Assembly (NCBI GenBank): GCA_020633955.1
Contig: JACKCP010000014.1
Coordinates: 1-62,882 of the forward strand
From: Desulfobacteraceae bacterium
Lineage (GTDB): Bacteria > Desulfobacterota > Desulfobacteria > Desulfobacterales > JACKCP01
Reading direction: 5' to 3'
Length of the DNA stretch: 62,882 nt
The notes beneath the pieces are model-generated. The model did not search any database, had not been told where the DNA came from, and saw nothing but the letters and a program-made list of their open reading frames with translations. Shown here one piece after another: positions 49,599 through 58,431 of this stretch; the first letter of the stretch is position 1, and every line of letters begins with the position of its first letter. The position numbers and the translations under genes were made by a program.

Positions 49599-51209
49599 AT
49601 GGAAATAAAAACAGATTTTCTTGTTATAGGAAGCGGTGTTGCAGGTCTTATGTTTGCACTGAAGGTAGCTGACAGTGGAAAAGTAAGTGTTGTTACAAAA
49701 AAAGATATATTTGAAACAAATACTTCAAAGGCACAGGGAGGAGTGGCTTCTGTTTTTGATGACAGTGATTCCTTTGAGCTGCATGTTAAGGATACCCTGG
49801 AGGCGGGTGACGGTCTCTGCAGTCTGGAAGTGACTGAAATGGTAGTTTCTGAAGGTCCTCATATGATTCAGGAACTTATTGATATGGGTGTTAAATTTGA
49901 TCGGGTTGAAACAGATGAAACAAAACTTGATCTTGGAAGGGAAGGGGGACATTCTGCAGAAAGGATAGTTCATTCAGTTGACATGACAGGAAGAGAAATT
50001 CAGAATGTACTTGTTGAAAAAGTAAAAAACCACCCAAATATTGATGTTTATGAAAATCATATTGCAGTTGATTTGATCACCAAAGCAACTGTAATTAACA
50101 GAGGCGTTATTGTAACAACCTGTGAAAGAGAATGTACCGGAGCCTATATTCTTGATAAAACCACGAACAAGGTTAAGAGTTTCAGCGCAAGAAAAACAGT
50201 TCTTGCCTGCGGAGGGAGCGGAAAGGTTTATCTCTATACAAGTAATCCGGATGTTGCAACAGGAGACGGAATAGCAATGGCATATCGTGCCGGTGCAAGT
50301 GTTGCAAATCTTGAGTTTGTTCAGTTTCATCCAACCTGTCTTTTCCATCCCAAGGCCAAGAACTTTCTCATATCAGAGGCTGTACGCGGAGAAGGTGCAG
50401 TGCTGAGGGATGCAAGAGGAAAAAAATTCATGAAAGAATACAGTCCTCTTGAAGATCTTGCATGCAGGGATGTTGTTGCAAGGGCAATAGATCATGAAAT
50501 GAAAAAATCCGGAGATGATTCTGTTTTTCTTGATATTACACATAAAGATCCGGAATTTGTTAAGAAAAGATTTCCAAATCTTTATGAAAAATGTCTTGAA
50601 TACAATATAGATATGACAAAAGATTATATACCTGTTGTTCCTGCGGCACATTATATGTGCGGAGGTGTTGCAACAGATCTTAACGGTCATTCAGACATAA
50701 AAAATCTTTATGCAGTTGGTGAAACTGCATGTACAGGACTGCACGGTGCAAACAGGCTCGCAAGCAATTCCCTTCTTGAAGCCCTTGTATATGCTGACAG
50801 ATCTTCTAAAGATGCTCTTGATACAACAGATTTCAGTATTCCCATAGAAGATGTTCCAACCTGGGATGAATCGGGTACAACAGACAGTGATGAAGCCATA
50901 ATGGTTTCCCATAACTGGGATGAGATAAGGCTTTTCATGTGGAACTATGTGGGAATAGTAAGATCTGACAAAAGACTTGAAAGGGCAAAAAGAAGAATAA
51001 AGGCAATTCAGGAGGAGATAAATGAGTATTACTGGGATTTCAAGGTTACTCCTGACCTTATTGAGTTAAGAAATATTGCCCTTGTTGCAGAGCTGATAAT
51101 CAAGTGTGCAAGAAAAAGAAAAGAAAGCAGAGGTCTTCATTTTTCAATAGATTATCCTTTTAAAAACGATAAGGATATTCAAAACACTATTATAAAAATG
51201 AAAAATTAA
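49599..51209 (+). CDS. nadB: L-aspartate oxidase
   Basis: 536 aa FAD enzyme making iminoaspartate for NAD synthesis. FAD site VIGSGVAGLMFALKVADSGK, active-site TSKAQGGVASVF, GGSGKVYLYTSNPDVATGDG, FVQFHPTCLFHP, and CTGLHGANRLASNSLLEALV are all as in NadB. In anaerobes fumarate is the usual electron acceptor. nadA and nadC are not in the window. Ends 60 bp before a strong hairpin. Confidence 0.96.
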   Translation: MEIKTDFLVIGSGVAGLMFALKVADSGKVSVVTKKDIFETNTSKAQGGVASVFDDSDSFELHVKDTLEAGDGLCSLEVTEMVVSEGPHMIQELIDMGVKFDRVETDETKLDLGREGGHSAERIVHSVDMTGREIQNVLVEKVKNHPNIDVYENHIAVDLITKATVINRGVIVTTCERECTGAYILDKTTNKVKSFSARKTVLACGGSGKVYLYTSNPDVATGDGIAMAYRAGASVANLEFVQFHPTCLFHPKAKNFLISEAVRGEGAVLRDARGKKFMKEYSPLEDLACRDVVARAIDHEMKKSGDDSVFLDITHKDPEFVKKRFPNLYEKCLEYNIDMTKDYIPVVPAAHYMCGGVATDLNGHSDIKNLYAVGETACTGLHGANRLASNSLLEALVYADRSSKDALDTTDFSIPIEDVPTWDESGTTDSDEAIMVSHNWDEIRLFMWNYVGIVRSDKRLERAKRRIKAIQEEINEYYWDFKVTPDLIELRNIALVAELIIKCARKRKESRGLHFSIDYPFKNDKDIQNTIIKMKN

Positions 51210-51269
51210 TAAGTTTTGGCAGTGAATAATAGAAAATTAGAAATTTCTGTTTATTTCAGATAAGATTAA

Positions 51270-51303
51270 ATTTTACCCGGCAGGAGTCCCTGCCGGGTAA
51301 AAT
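51270..51303. terminator. bidirectional terminator between nadB and methyltransferase gene
   Basis: A 15-bp perfect stem (ATTTTACCCGGCAGG with its complement) and a 4-nt loop, flanked by A- and T-runs, between convergent genes. Confidence 0.93.
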
Positions 51304-51333
51304 TTTAACTGAAAAATCCTGATTTTAAATAAA

Positions 51334-51374
51334 TAAGTGCTGAACAAAAAATTATCGTTTTCCGCCAATCATTA
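51334..51374. repeat. minimal family 2 repeat (ends only)
   Basis: AAGTGCTGAACAAAAAATTA then TCGTTTTCCGCCAATCATTA: the left terminal sequence joined directly to the right terminal sequence of family 2, with the ~100-bp centre missing. Confidence 0.65.
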
Positions 51375-51392
51375 AATAAGATGTCTTTGGTT

Positions 51393-52097
51393 TTATTTTT
51401 CTCCGGTAAAAAGAGTGCATATCCCAAATGTAAAATTTTTGTATTTTACATTTTTAAAACCTGCATTTTTCATAATTTTTAAGAAATCTCTTGAAGATGG
51501 AAAGTTTATGACAGATTCTGGAAGATAGGAATATGCATGATAGTTTTTTGAAAAAAGTCCTCCAATAAAGGGGAGTATTTTTAAAAAATACAAAAGATAA
51601 AGGCTTTTTAAAAATCTGTTTTCAGGAGTTGTAAGCTCCAGCACGGCTATCTTTCCGCCTTTTTTTAAAGAAAAATAAAAATTTTCCAAAGCTTTTTGTC
51701 TGTTTACAATATTTCTTATTCCAAATGCTATGGTAACACCGTCAAAAATTTCATTTTTAAATGGGGAAAAAAGAGCATTTGATGAAATAAGGGAAAAATT
51801 TTTTGATTTATTTTTAATACTTATTTTTTTCTTCGAGAACTTGAGCATTTCCCATGAAAAATCTGCTGCTGTTATATGAGCGGAATTATTCTGTCTTAAA
51901 ATTTCAAGGCCTATATCACAGGTTCCGCAGGCCATATCAAGTATTTTTGGGTTTTTTTCATCAAGCCCGAGAGACTTTACAGCCTTTCTTCTCCAGGATA
52001 CATCCTGTCTCAGGCTTAAGAATCTGTTAAGGAAATCATACCATGGGGCAATTGTGTCAAACATGCTTTTTATAAATGGGCGTTCATTCTTATTCAT
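51393..52097 (-). CDS. ubiE: demethylmenaquinone/ubiquinone biosynthesis methyltransferase
   Basis: 234 aa from ATG 52097 (a TTG at 52103 is also possible). SAM motif LDMACGTCDIGLEILRQ, then VTIAFGIRNIVNRQKALENF and GGKIAVLELTTPEN are UbiE/MenG signatures. It C-methylates demethylmenaquinone in an anaerobe with menaquinone; menG is the equivalent name. N-terminal FDTIAPWYDFLNRFLSLRQD is the usual family start. Confidence 0.93.
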   Translation of the reverse strand: MNKNERPFIKSMFDTIAPWYDFLNRFLSLRQDVSWRRKAVKSLGLDEKNPKILDMACGTCDIGLEILRQNNSAHITAADFSWEMLKFSKKKISIKNKSKNFSLISSNALFSPFKNEIFDGVTIAFGIRNIVNRQKALENFYFSLKKGGKIAVLELTTPENRFLKSLYLLYFLKILPFIGGLFSKNYHAYSYLPESVINFPSSRDFLKIMKNAGFKNVKYKNFTFGICTLFTGEK

Positions 52098-52245
52098 TGA
52101 CAATACCGTTTAATGTATTAATTATTATATGAAATTTTGGCTTCCGGAAAATTTAGGCTCGGAAGCCAATTTTAATTGAGAACGGCAAAATCTTTAGCAC
52201 AAACTTAAACTTTAAACAACAAACATAAAGCTCAGGTTTTTAATA

Positions 52246-53343
52246 ATGACAACAAAAAAAGACTATTACGAGATTTTAGGGGTTGAAAGGGATGTTGATT
52301 CAGATACCTTGAAAAAAAGATACAGAAAAGTTGCAATGAAATATCACCCTGATCGTAATCCCGGTGACAAGGAAGCAGAAGAAAAATTCAAGGAAGCATC
52401 TGAGGCATATGCAGTTTTATCAGATGTGGAAAAAAGAAAAATTTATGACCAGTACGGACATGAAGGCTTAAATGGTGCGGGTTTTTCAGGAGCTGGAGAT
52501 TTTAATGATATTTTTTCAGATTTTGGAGATATTTTTCAGGAATTTTTCGGGTTTGGAAGGGGAAGACGCAGAAGATCAGGTGCTGTGCGTGGATCTGATT
52601 TAAGATATGATCTTGAAATAGAATTTGAAGATGCTGTTTTTGGAGCGGACAAGGAGCTGGAACTTCTGAAGAATGAAAAATGTGAAAGGTGTTCTGGAAC
52701 AGGAAGCGAACCCGGAACTTCTCCAGAAGTATGCCCTGGATGCGGAGGATCTGGACAGTATACTGAATCACAGGGTTTTTTCACTGTTAGATCAACTTGT
52801 CCCTATTGCAAGGGTAAAGGTTCAATAATCAAAGATCCATGCAGGGAATGCAAAGGCAGGGGAGTTGTTCAGAAAAAGAGAAAAGTATCCTTAAAAATTC
52901 CAAAGGGCGTTGATAATGGTTCAAAATTGAGACTGTCAGGAGAAGGTGAGGCAGGTTCAGGCGGAGGACCAAACGGTGATCTTTATATTTTTATTACAAT
53001 AAAACCCCACAAGCATTTTGAAAGAAGGGGAACAGATTTAATCTGTTATGTTGATATTACATTTATTCAGGCAGCTCTTGGAGACAAAATAACAATTCCT
53101 ACCATAAACGGTGAGCTTGAAATAGAAATTCCCAAAGGTACCCAGTTTGGAGATAAAATTAGACTCAGAAATGAAGGCGTTCCATCTCTTAGAACAGGAC
53201 AAAGAGGTGATCAGATCGTTATTTTCCATATCAAAACACCTACAAGTATAAACAAGAAACAGGAAAAGCTTTTAAAGGAATTTAACAAGCTTGATGAAAA
53301 CAAGATTACAAACAAATTAAAAAATCTTTTAAAAGGATTTTAA
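52246..53343 (+). CDS. dnaJ: chaperone DnaJ
   Basis: 365 aa. J-domain (4-70) with His34-Pro35-Asp36, G/F-rich region (GFSGAGDFNDIFSDFG), four CxxCxGxG zinc repeats (CERCSGTG, CPGCGGSG, CPYCKGKG, CRECKGRG; ~145-210), and C-terminal substrate-binding domains. Co-chaperone of DnaK, which is not in this window. queD follows after 2 bp. Confidence 0.98.
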   Translation: MTTKKDYYEILGVERDVDSDTLKKRYRKVAMKYHPDRNPGDKEAEEKFKEASEAYAVLSDVEKRKIYDQYGHEGLNGAGFSGAGDFNDIFSDFGDIFQEFFGFGRGRRRRSGAVRGSDLRYDLEIEFEDAVFGADKELELLKNEKCERCSGTGSEPGTSPEVCPGCGGSGQYTESQGFFTVRSTCPYCKGKGSIIKDPCRECKGRGVVQKKRKVSLKIPKGVDNGSKLRLSGEGEAGSGGGPNGDLYIFITIKPHKHFERRGTDLICYVDITFIQAALGDKITIPTINGELEIEIPKGTQFGDKIRLRNEGVPSLRTGQRGDQIVIFHIKTPTSINKKQEKLLKEFNKLDENKITNKLKNLLKGF

Positions 53344-53345
53344 AT

Positions 53346-53720
53346 ATGTACGAACTTAAGGTTACCGGAAGTTTTGCAGCAGCACACAGGCTTTCAAATG
53401 TTACAGAAAAATGTGAAAATCTCCACGGACATAACTGGAGAACAGAACTTTACATAAAATCTCAAAAACTCAATGAATTCGGAGTTGTAATAGATTTCGG
53501 GATAATAAAAAAATATCTGAGGGAAATTCTTGGTTATCTTGACCACAAATATCTTAATGAATTGGAGCCTTTTAAAAATATCAATGCATCTTCAGAAATT
53601 CTTGCAAAATATATTGCAGATGAAATTGAAAAGAGAATTGAGAATAAGGATATAAGTGTATCAAGAGTAACTGTGTGGGAATCTGATAATGCGGCAGCAA
53701 CTTATTATCCAGATAAATAG
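53346..53720 (+). CDS. queD: 6-carboxy-5,6,7,8-tetrahydropterin synthase
   Basis: 124 aa. QueD/PTPS family: zinc ligands His14, His27 and His29, and catalytic Cys23 in CENLHGHNW; VIDFGIIKKYLREILGYLDH is the dimer helix region with its conserved His. It makes carboxytetrahydropterin on the path to queuosine. AAGGATT precedes the ATG, and it starts 2 bp after dnaJ. The TAG stop is completed by the first base of a family 2 repeat. Confidence 0.94.
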   Translation: MYELKVTGSFAAAHRLSNVTEKCENLHGHNWRTELYIKSQKLNEFGVVIDFGIIKKYLREILGYLDHKYLNELEPFKNINASSEILAKYIADEIEKRIENKDISVSRVTVWESDNAAATYYPDK

Positions 53721-53959
53721 TTGCTGAACGAAAACTGCCTTTTTTGTCTATTCCGGCGTCAGATTAAAAACTGAGAAAAAATCCCTTTTGGCGACGGATG
53801 CTGTATTTTTTCTGAGCCGGTTTCAGTAGATAGTTTTTTTATCTCCTGCCTGGTAGGTTAAGCGAGAATGAGACTCAGAAAGAATGCAGCAGCCGTTTTA
53901 AATTGAACTGAACAGCTACCTTGAATGAAACAAAATTTTAGTTTTCGACCAATCACTAA
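53719..53959. repeat. chimera: family 1 repeat inside family 2 repeat
   Basis: Outer parts are family 2: AGTTGCTGAACGAAAACTGC and onward to GGCGTCAGA, and at right CTTGAATGAAACAAAATTTT ending in CGACCAATCACTA. The central segment (~53763-53918) is a near-full family 1 element with ACTGAGAAAAA, CTGAGCCGGTTTCAG and AATTGAACTGAACAGCTAC. The join at left is at the shared TCAG. The gap 53721-54056 holds this element and the terminator of the next gene. Confidence 0.8.
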
Positions 53960-54012
53960 ATACTTATTTGTCAAAAAAGAGATTTTTTATTTATATATTC
54001 AGATAAATATAT

Positions 54013-54053
54013 AAAAACTCCCCTTCACCATTTTTTCAGTAAAGGGGGTTTTT
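54013..54053. terminator. terminator of DUF3352-type gene
   Basis: AAAAACTCCCCTT and AAAGGGGGTTTTT form a stem with a 15-nt loop, beginning 4 bp after the stop of the minus-strand gene and followed on that strand by T-rich DNA. Confidence 0.85.
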
Positions 54054-54056
54054 GTT

Positions 54057-55751
54057 TTATTCTGATTTTTTTGTTATTGATTTTCCATGAAATTTATTTT
54101 TATCAAATACATTTGCATTTCCAAAGGCTTCATAAACAGAAAGCCCATCACATAAAGGAAAAATAACTTCATTAAGAACTATATTTCCTTTATCTGTAAG
54201 ATCCGGGGCTTTAAATGCCGCAAGTCTTATAAGCGATTCTCCTGAAGATTTTATGTTATCCATCAGCTTGACAGTGTTGAGAAATGAGATCATATGAAAT
54301 TTTTCTGGAAGTTCTTTTTTTATTAGTTTGAAATTTTTGTTGTTTTCTATTGATTTTTCAGAGTTTGAAGCTGTTATAATCTGGCTGAAAATATCTGAAT
54401 TCATAGCTAAAATAAAATAGTCATTAAAGTACCCCCAGGAAGGTTCAATTGCTTTTCCAAGAGGCAGTGGAACAGTTTTAATATTTGTATTATTTATTGT
54501 TTTTTCCTGTACAGGAATGGAGTTGTTTTGTTTTTTCTGTAAAAAATCAAAATATCTGTCAAAAACCGTTCCTGCATTTTTATCAAATACAAAAGCTAAA
54601 GATGGGACTGGAAACATTCCCTGGGTATCTGTATCTGCGAAAATTAGTCCAAGTTCTCCCTTAAATCCATTGTAAAATAACTGGTTATCAATACCTGACT
54701 CCATTAAGAGCTTATCTTCAAATTCTTTTCTTTTTTCATCGTCATTGAAATAATCTTTTATTATTTTCTCAAGATCAAAATTGTTCTGCCATGAAAAACT
54801 TACAATATCTTCGGGAATCATTGCTAAAAATTTCTTTGCGTTTTCCTTTGGAATTGTATTTTCATAAGTTAATTCAGCATCTGAAATTGACTCATATATA
54901 GAGTCTGATTTATCAAAACCGCATAAAATCAAAGATTTTAAATCTTTATTCAATTTTTGTCTGAAATTTTCCAAATAAAAGAAATCAGGTTTTTTTGATA
55001 GTTCTTCAATTTTTGAATAAATTTTGTCTGTGTTTGAATAGAAAAAAAAGTCTCTTTTTTCTGAGTTTATTTTATTTTTGAGATCAACAAATTTTTTTGT
55101 TGATGCCAGAGATGTTTCGTCTTTTTTAATGTCAGCAATTTTTTTTGCGGTTTCAAGATTAAGAGTAATTACAATATATTCATTTTTAATGAAGTGATAA
55201 AAATCACAGATATCTTTGTATCCTGCCTTTGATATAGTAAAATTATTATAATTATAATCTTCTTTTTTTTCTATTTCTGGAATGGATTCAGATATTATCT
55301 GGGAAAATTTAGCATTTGTTTTAGGTTCAATCAGCAAGGCCGCGTCGATCATTTCAGGATTGAAAGGCTTGTTTTCTCCAGTCTTATAATCTAATGATAC
55401 AAGAGCTATGGAAAAGTTTTTTCCGAAAAAATTATAAAAAAATTTTTTGTTAACTTCTGAAGTTACATTTTTTTTAATTGATTTAAGTTTTTCTATTGTT
55501 TCTTCTGAAAGCTCCAGCTTTTGTGCCGTTGATATAAAATCAATTTTTTCAAAATTTTTTCCAAGCTTTGTCTTCGCCATTTTATCTATATTTTTTTCAA
55601 TATTTTTTATTTGCACAAAAGCAGCAGTATCTTTTGGAAGGAGTTCTTCCGGTGCTGAAGATAATAGAACAGGAGCTTTTGCAAGGTAGAAGTAAGCACC
55701 AGCTCCTGCTGCAACTGCTATGATAAAAAATGAAATAAGAATTTTTTTCAT
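54057..55751 (-). CDS. DUF3352-like exported protein
   Basis: 564 aa. N-terminal signal/anchor (~3-22: KILISFFIIAVAAGAGAYFY). After it the sequence resembles DUF3352 proteins: ELLPKDTAAFVQIKNIEKNI near the start, repeated beta/alpha segments, and LSVYEAFGNANVF near the end. Function unknown; probably periplasmic or membrane-anchored. Lysine-rich, like its AT-rich surroundings. AAAGGC precedes the ATG. It is divergent from the symporter gene. Confidence 0.68.
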   Translation of the reverse strand: MKKILISFFIIAVAAGAGAYFYLAKAPVLLSSAPEELLPKDTAAFVQIKNIEKNIDKMAKTKLGKNFEKIDFISTAQKLELSEETIEKLKSIKKNVTSEVNKKFFYNFFGKNFSIALVSLDYKTGENKPFNPEMIDAALLIEPKTNAKFSQIISESIPEIEKKEDYNYNNFTISKAGYKDICDFYHFIKNEYIVITLNLETAKKIADIKKDETSLASTKKFVDLKNKINSEKRDFFFYSNTDKIYSKIEELSKKPDFFYLENFRQKLNKDLKSLILCGFDKSDSIYESISDAELTYENTIPKENAKKFLAMIPEDIVSFSWQNNFDLEKIIKDYFNDDEKRKEFEDKLLMESGIDNQLFYNGFKGELGLIFADTDTQGMFPVPSLAFVFDKNAGTVFDRYFDFLQKKQNNSIPVQEKTINNTNIKTVPLPLGKAIEPSWGYFNDYFILAMNSDIFSQIITASNSEKSIENNKNFKLIKKELPEKFHMISFLNTVKLMDNIKSSGESLIRLAAFKAPDLTDKGNIVLNEVIFPLCDGLSVYEAFGNANVFDKNKFHGKSITKKSE

Positions 55752-55814
55752 GTCAAGCCTTTCGTTTTATGGATTTTAAAAAAAAGTTTACATAGCTAGA
55801 TGTTTCGAGCATAT

Positions 55815-55930
55815 TATTGAGTTGCGGATAAAAACGATGTTCTTTTTTGTTTTCAAGTTAAACAATTTTTTTTGGAAAAATATGAATTTAACTTGAAAAG
55901 AACTGTTTTTTCCAGATATTGATTGTTTAT
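55815..55930. repeat. inverted pair of family 2-like ends before symporter gene
   Basis: TTGCGGATAAAAACGATGTT with TCTTTTTTGTTTTCAAGTTA resembles the right end of family 2. TTTAACTTGAAAAGAACTGT with TTTTTCCAGATATTGATTG resembles the same end in the other orientation. The two can pair as one long hairpin. It lies in the promoter region shared by the DUF3352-type and symporter genes. Confidence 0.45.
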
Positions 55931-55980
55931 GATAATCGATTTGACATTAATGTAAACCAAATTAAAAAGGGGAGAGGTTT

Positions 55981-57333
55981 ATGGACGCTTTTCTGAAATC
56001 TCTGGAAAATTTTATGGGAATGCTCAGCGGCTGGATATGGGGGGCTCCGCTTCTTGTTCTGCTTGTAGGAACAGGAATATGGCTTACCGTAAGATTAAAA
56101 GGACTTCAGTTTACAACTCTTGGGGAATCACTTTATCTGGCTTTTATCAAGCGAAAAGAAGATGATGATGACGAAGACGGTGATATATCCCATTTTCAGG
56201 CTCTTATGACAGCCATGTCTGCAACAGTCGGTACAGGTAACATTGCAGGTGTTGCTACAGCTATTGCTCTTGGAGGACCTGGAGCTCTGTTCTGGATGTG
56301 GATAACAGGGCTTGTGGGTATGGCAACCAAGTATGGTGAGGCTGTTCTTGCTGTTGTGTACAGGGAGAAGGATGCCAACGGAAATATGAGCGGTGGTCCA
56401 ATGTATTATATTACAAACGGACTTGGCTGGAAATGGATGGGTGTTCTTTTTGCAGTGTTTGCTGCTGTTGCAGCCTTTGGTATTGGAAATATGGTTCAGT
56501 CAAACTCAATGGCAGATGCACTTAATGCAAACTTTAATGTACCTTTCTGGGTTACAGGACTTGTAACAATGGTTTTTGTCGGACTTGTTGTTATCGGCGG
56601 TATCAAGAGCATAGGAAGGGTTACTGGATTTATAGTTCCTTTCATGGTTCTTTTTTATGTAATAAGCTGTCTTATTGTGCTGGTAGTAAACTTTTCTGAT
56701 ATTCCAGGTGCTTTTGCAATTATTTTTCAGCATGCATTCAATCCTACAGCTGCAACAGGCGGTTTTGCAGGTTCTGCTGTAATGCTTACAATAAGAATGG
56801 GTGTTGCAAGGGGGGTTTTCTCAAACGAATCAGGTCTTGGTAGTGCTCCAATTGCTGCTGCTGCTGCAAAGACAAAGCATCCTGTAACACAGGCTCTTGT
56901 TTCAATGACACAGACTTTTATCGATACAATTATTGTATGTACAATGACAGGTCTTGTTATTGTTCTTAAAGGAGCATGGACAACAGGTAGAAACGGTGCC
57001 GACCTTACAACATACTCCTTCCAGCTTTCAGCTGTTCCCGGAGGTGAATACATTGTAACAATCGGTCTTGTTCTTTTTGCCTTTTCAACAATTCTTGGAT
57101 GGTGCTACTACGGAGAGAAATCAATTGAATATCTTTTCGGAGAAAAGGCAATAATGCCTTACAGAGCAGTTTTTGTACTCTTTGCAGGAATTGGCGCAAT
57201 GCTTAAACTTAACCTCGTCTGGACAATTGCAGACGTTTTTAACGGTCTTATGGCATTCCCAAACCTTATAGCACTTATTGCTCTTACACCTGTTATTGTT
57301 AAAACCACAAAGGATTATTTCGATAGAAAGTGA
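55981..57333 (+). CDS. alanine/glycine:cation symporter family protein
   Basis: 450 aa, about 10-11 membrane helices, AGCS family (DagA/AlsT). Signatures include SATVGTGNIAGVATAIALGG, PGALFWMWITGLVGMATKYG and GVFSNESGLGSAPIAAAAAK. It imports alanine or glycine with Na+ (or H+). AAGGGGAGAGG precedes the ATG. Coupling to Na+ would fit the Na+-pumping decarboxylase elsewhere in the window. Confidence 0.95.
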   Translation: MDAFLKSLENFMGMLSGWIWGAPLLVLLVGTGIWLTVRLKGLQFTTLGESLYLAFIKRKEDDDDEDGDISHFQALMTAMSATVGTGNIAGVATAIALGGPGALFWMWITGLVGMATKYGEAVLAVVYREKDANGNMSGGPMYYITNGLGWKWMGVLFAVFAAVAAFGIGNMVQSNSMADALNANFNVPFWVTGLVTMVFVGLVVIGGIKSIGRVTGFIVPFMVLFYVISCLIVLVVNFSDIPGAFAIIFQHAFNPTAATGGFAGSAVMLTIRMGVARGVFSNESGLGSAPIAAAAAKTKHPVTQALVSMTQTFIDTIIVCTMTGLVIVLKGAWTTGRNGADLTTYSFQLSAVPGGEYIVTIGLVLFAFSTILGWCYYGEKSIEYLFGEKAIMPYRAVFVLFAGIGAMLKLNLVWTIADVFNGLMAFPNLIALIALTPVIVKTTKDYFDRK

Positions 57334-57356
57334 TAAATCCTGTTTAAAGCAGTTAT

Positions 57357-57392
57357 AAAAAAGCCGCATTATAAATATGCGGCTTTTTTTTT
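57357..57392. terminator. terminator after symporter gene
   Basis: AAGCCGCATT and its complement (ATGCGGCTT) form a stem closed by a short AT loop, followed by nine T. Confidence 0.93.
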
Positions 57393-57407
57393 GACAATAA
57401 ATAAAGG

Positions 57408-57468
57408 AACTATCCAGGTGAAAACTTAGAAAAAGCCAGTTTGTTTTTCCAAATTAAACTGAAAAGTT
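57408..57468. repeat. family 1 repeat, short form, decayed
   Basis: AACTATCCAGGTGAAAACTT then AGAAAAAGCCAGTTTG and AAATTAAACTGAAAAGTT: same layout as the 55-bp form at 44569, with more changes. It lacks the TA at its left end. Confidence 0.65.
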
Positions 57469-57479
57469 GATTATAAATC

Positions 57480-58286
57480 TTATTTTTTAATTCTCTGCTC
57501 CGCTTTTTCAGGATCAACCTGAAAAATTCCTGAAGGATCAATCTGGAAAAACATGGCTTTAAGCCAGGCAAATCCGAACTGAAGAAGTTCTATATCATCA
57601 TCAAATTTTTGAAGAAGTGTTTCATCCAGATTGTACATATCCTTAAATCCGCTTTCAAATACAAATCTTCTGAAAGAATCTATATTATAGCAGACCATGA
57701 AAAAGAGTTTTTTGCTTTTTTCAGTAAACTTCATAGTAGTAGTTGTTGTCTGTTTTCTTACTACAAGATCCATCCATCCTGAATTAATTCTGTCTCTTTC
57801 CTCTATTCCCTGATCCTGACGCCATTCTTTTACTGTCATTTCATTTTTTTCCAGGTGGCCTTTACACATTGGTTCCTTGATGAGAAAAAAGAAGTCCTTG
57901 TCCTCATTTTCCTGCATTTTATGGCTTAAAGCTCCAAAACCAACTGGATAATATCTGCAGATTGTCGGCCTGTCCTCGTAAATAATGCATCCCTCACCGT
58001 CTCTTACAAATGGACATGATTTTTTTTCATCATCAAGCATTCTCATTGTAATTACCGGGAGATCAGTTTTTTCAAGAAGGTTTGGTTCTGTATAAACTGC
58101 AAGAAACTCTGATGAATCTATGCTCATTTTGTTTTTAATTTTGATTATATCATAGGGGGTGAGCATTATATTTATATTTCTGCAGCAGCTTGTAAAGCAG
58201 CTTACTCCGGGATGACACCTGAACTGAAAAGTGCTGTTTTCATTCAGTTCAATTGGTTTAATTTCCGCTTTTATATCTTCTGTCAT
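57480..58286 (-). CDS. YkgJ-family cysteine cluster protein
   Basis: 268 aa. Cys24, Cys30, Cys34 and Cys35 (CHPGVSCFTSCCRNINI), then CPFVRDGEGCIIYEDRPTIC with RYYPVGF, are the YkgJ metal/Fe-S cluster pattern; a further Cys lies in EPMCKGHL. The C-terminal third (FRRFVFESGFKDMYNLDETL) is helical. Function unproven. CGGAG precedes the ATG. It is divergent from ilvE and unrelated in sequence detail to the smaller member at 15487. Confidence 0.83.
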   Translation of the reverse strand: MTEDIKAEIKPIELNENSTFQFRCHPGVSCFTSCCRNINIMLTPYDIIKIKNKMSIDSSEFLAVYTEPNLLEKTDLPVITMRMLDDEKKSCPFVRDGEGCIIYEDRPTICRYYPVGFGALSHKMQENEDKDFFFLIKEPMCKGHLEKNEMTVKEWRQDQGIEERDRINSGWMDLVVRKQTTTTTMKFTEKSKKLFFMVCYNIDSFRRFVFESGFKDMYNLDETLLQKFDDDIELLQFGFAWLKAMFFQIDPSGIFQVDPEKAEQRIKK

Positions 58287-58431
58287 TTTGTATCTCCGTT
58301 AATTAATAATAAAAAATTGAAAATACCATTAATTTGTTAAATGTCAAATCAGGTCTTGAAATTTTTTTTAAAAAATACTTATATTGTTTTAATAATATTT
58401 AAGTCAAATCCCAATTAACGGAGCAGCGGCC

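Noticed and set aside
55752..55980. Leader of the amino acid symporter gene considered as a glycine riboswitch
   Set aside because: No paired conserved aptamer core is recognisable; the sequence is explained better by opposed repeat ends.
56727..57053. 108-codon open frame on the minus strand
   Set aside because: Antisense to the AGCS symporter; alanine-rich shadow of membrane helices.
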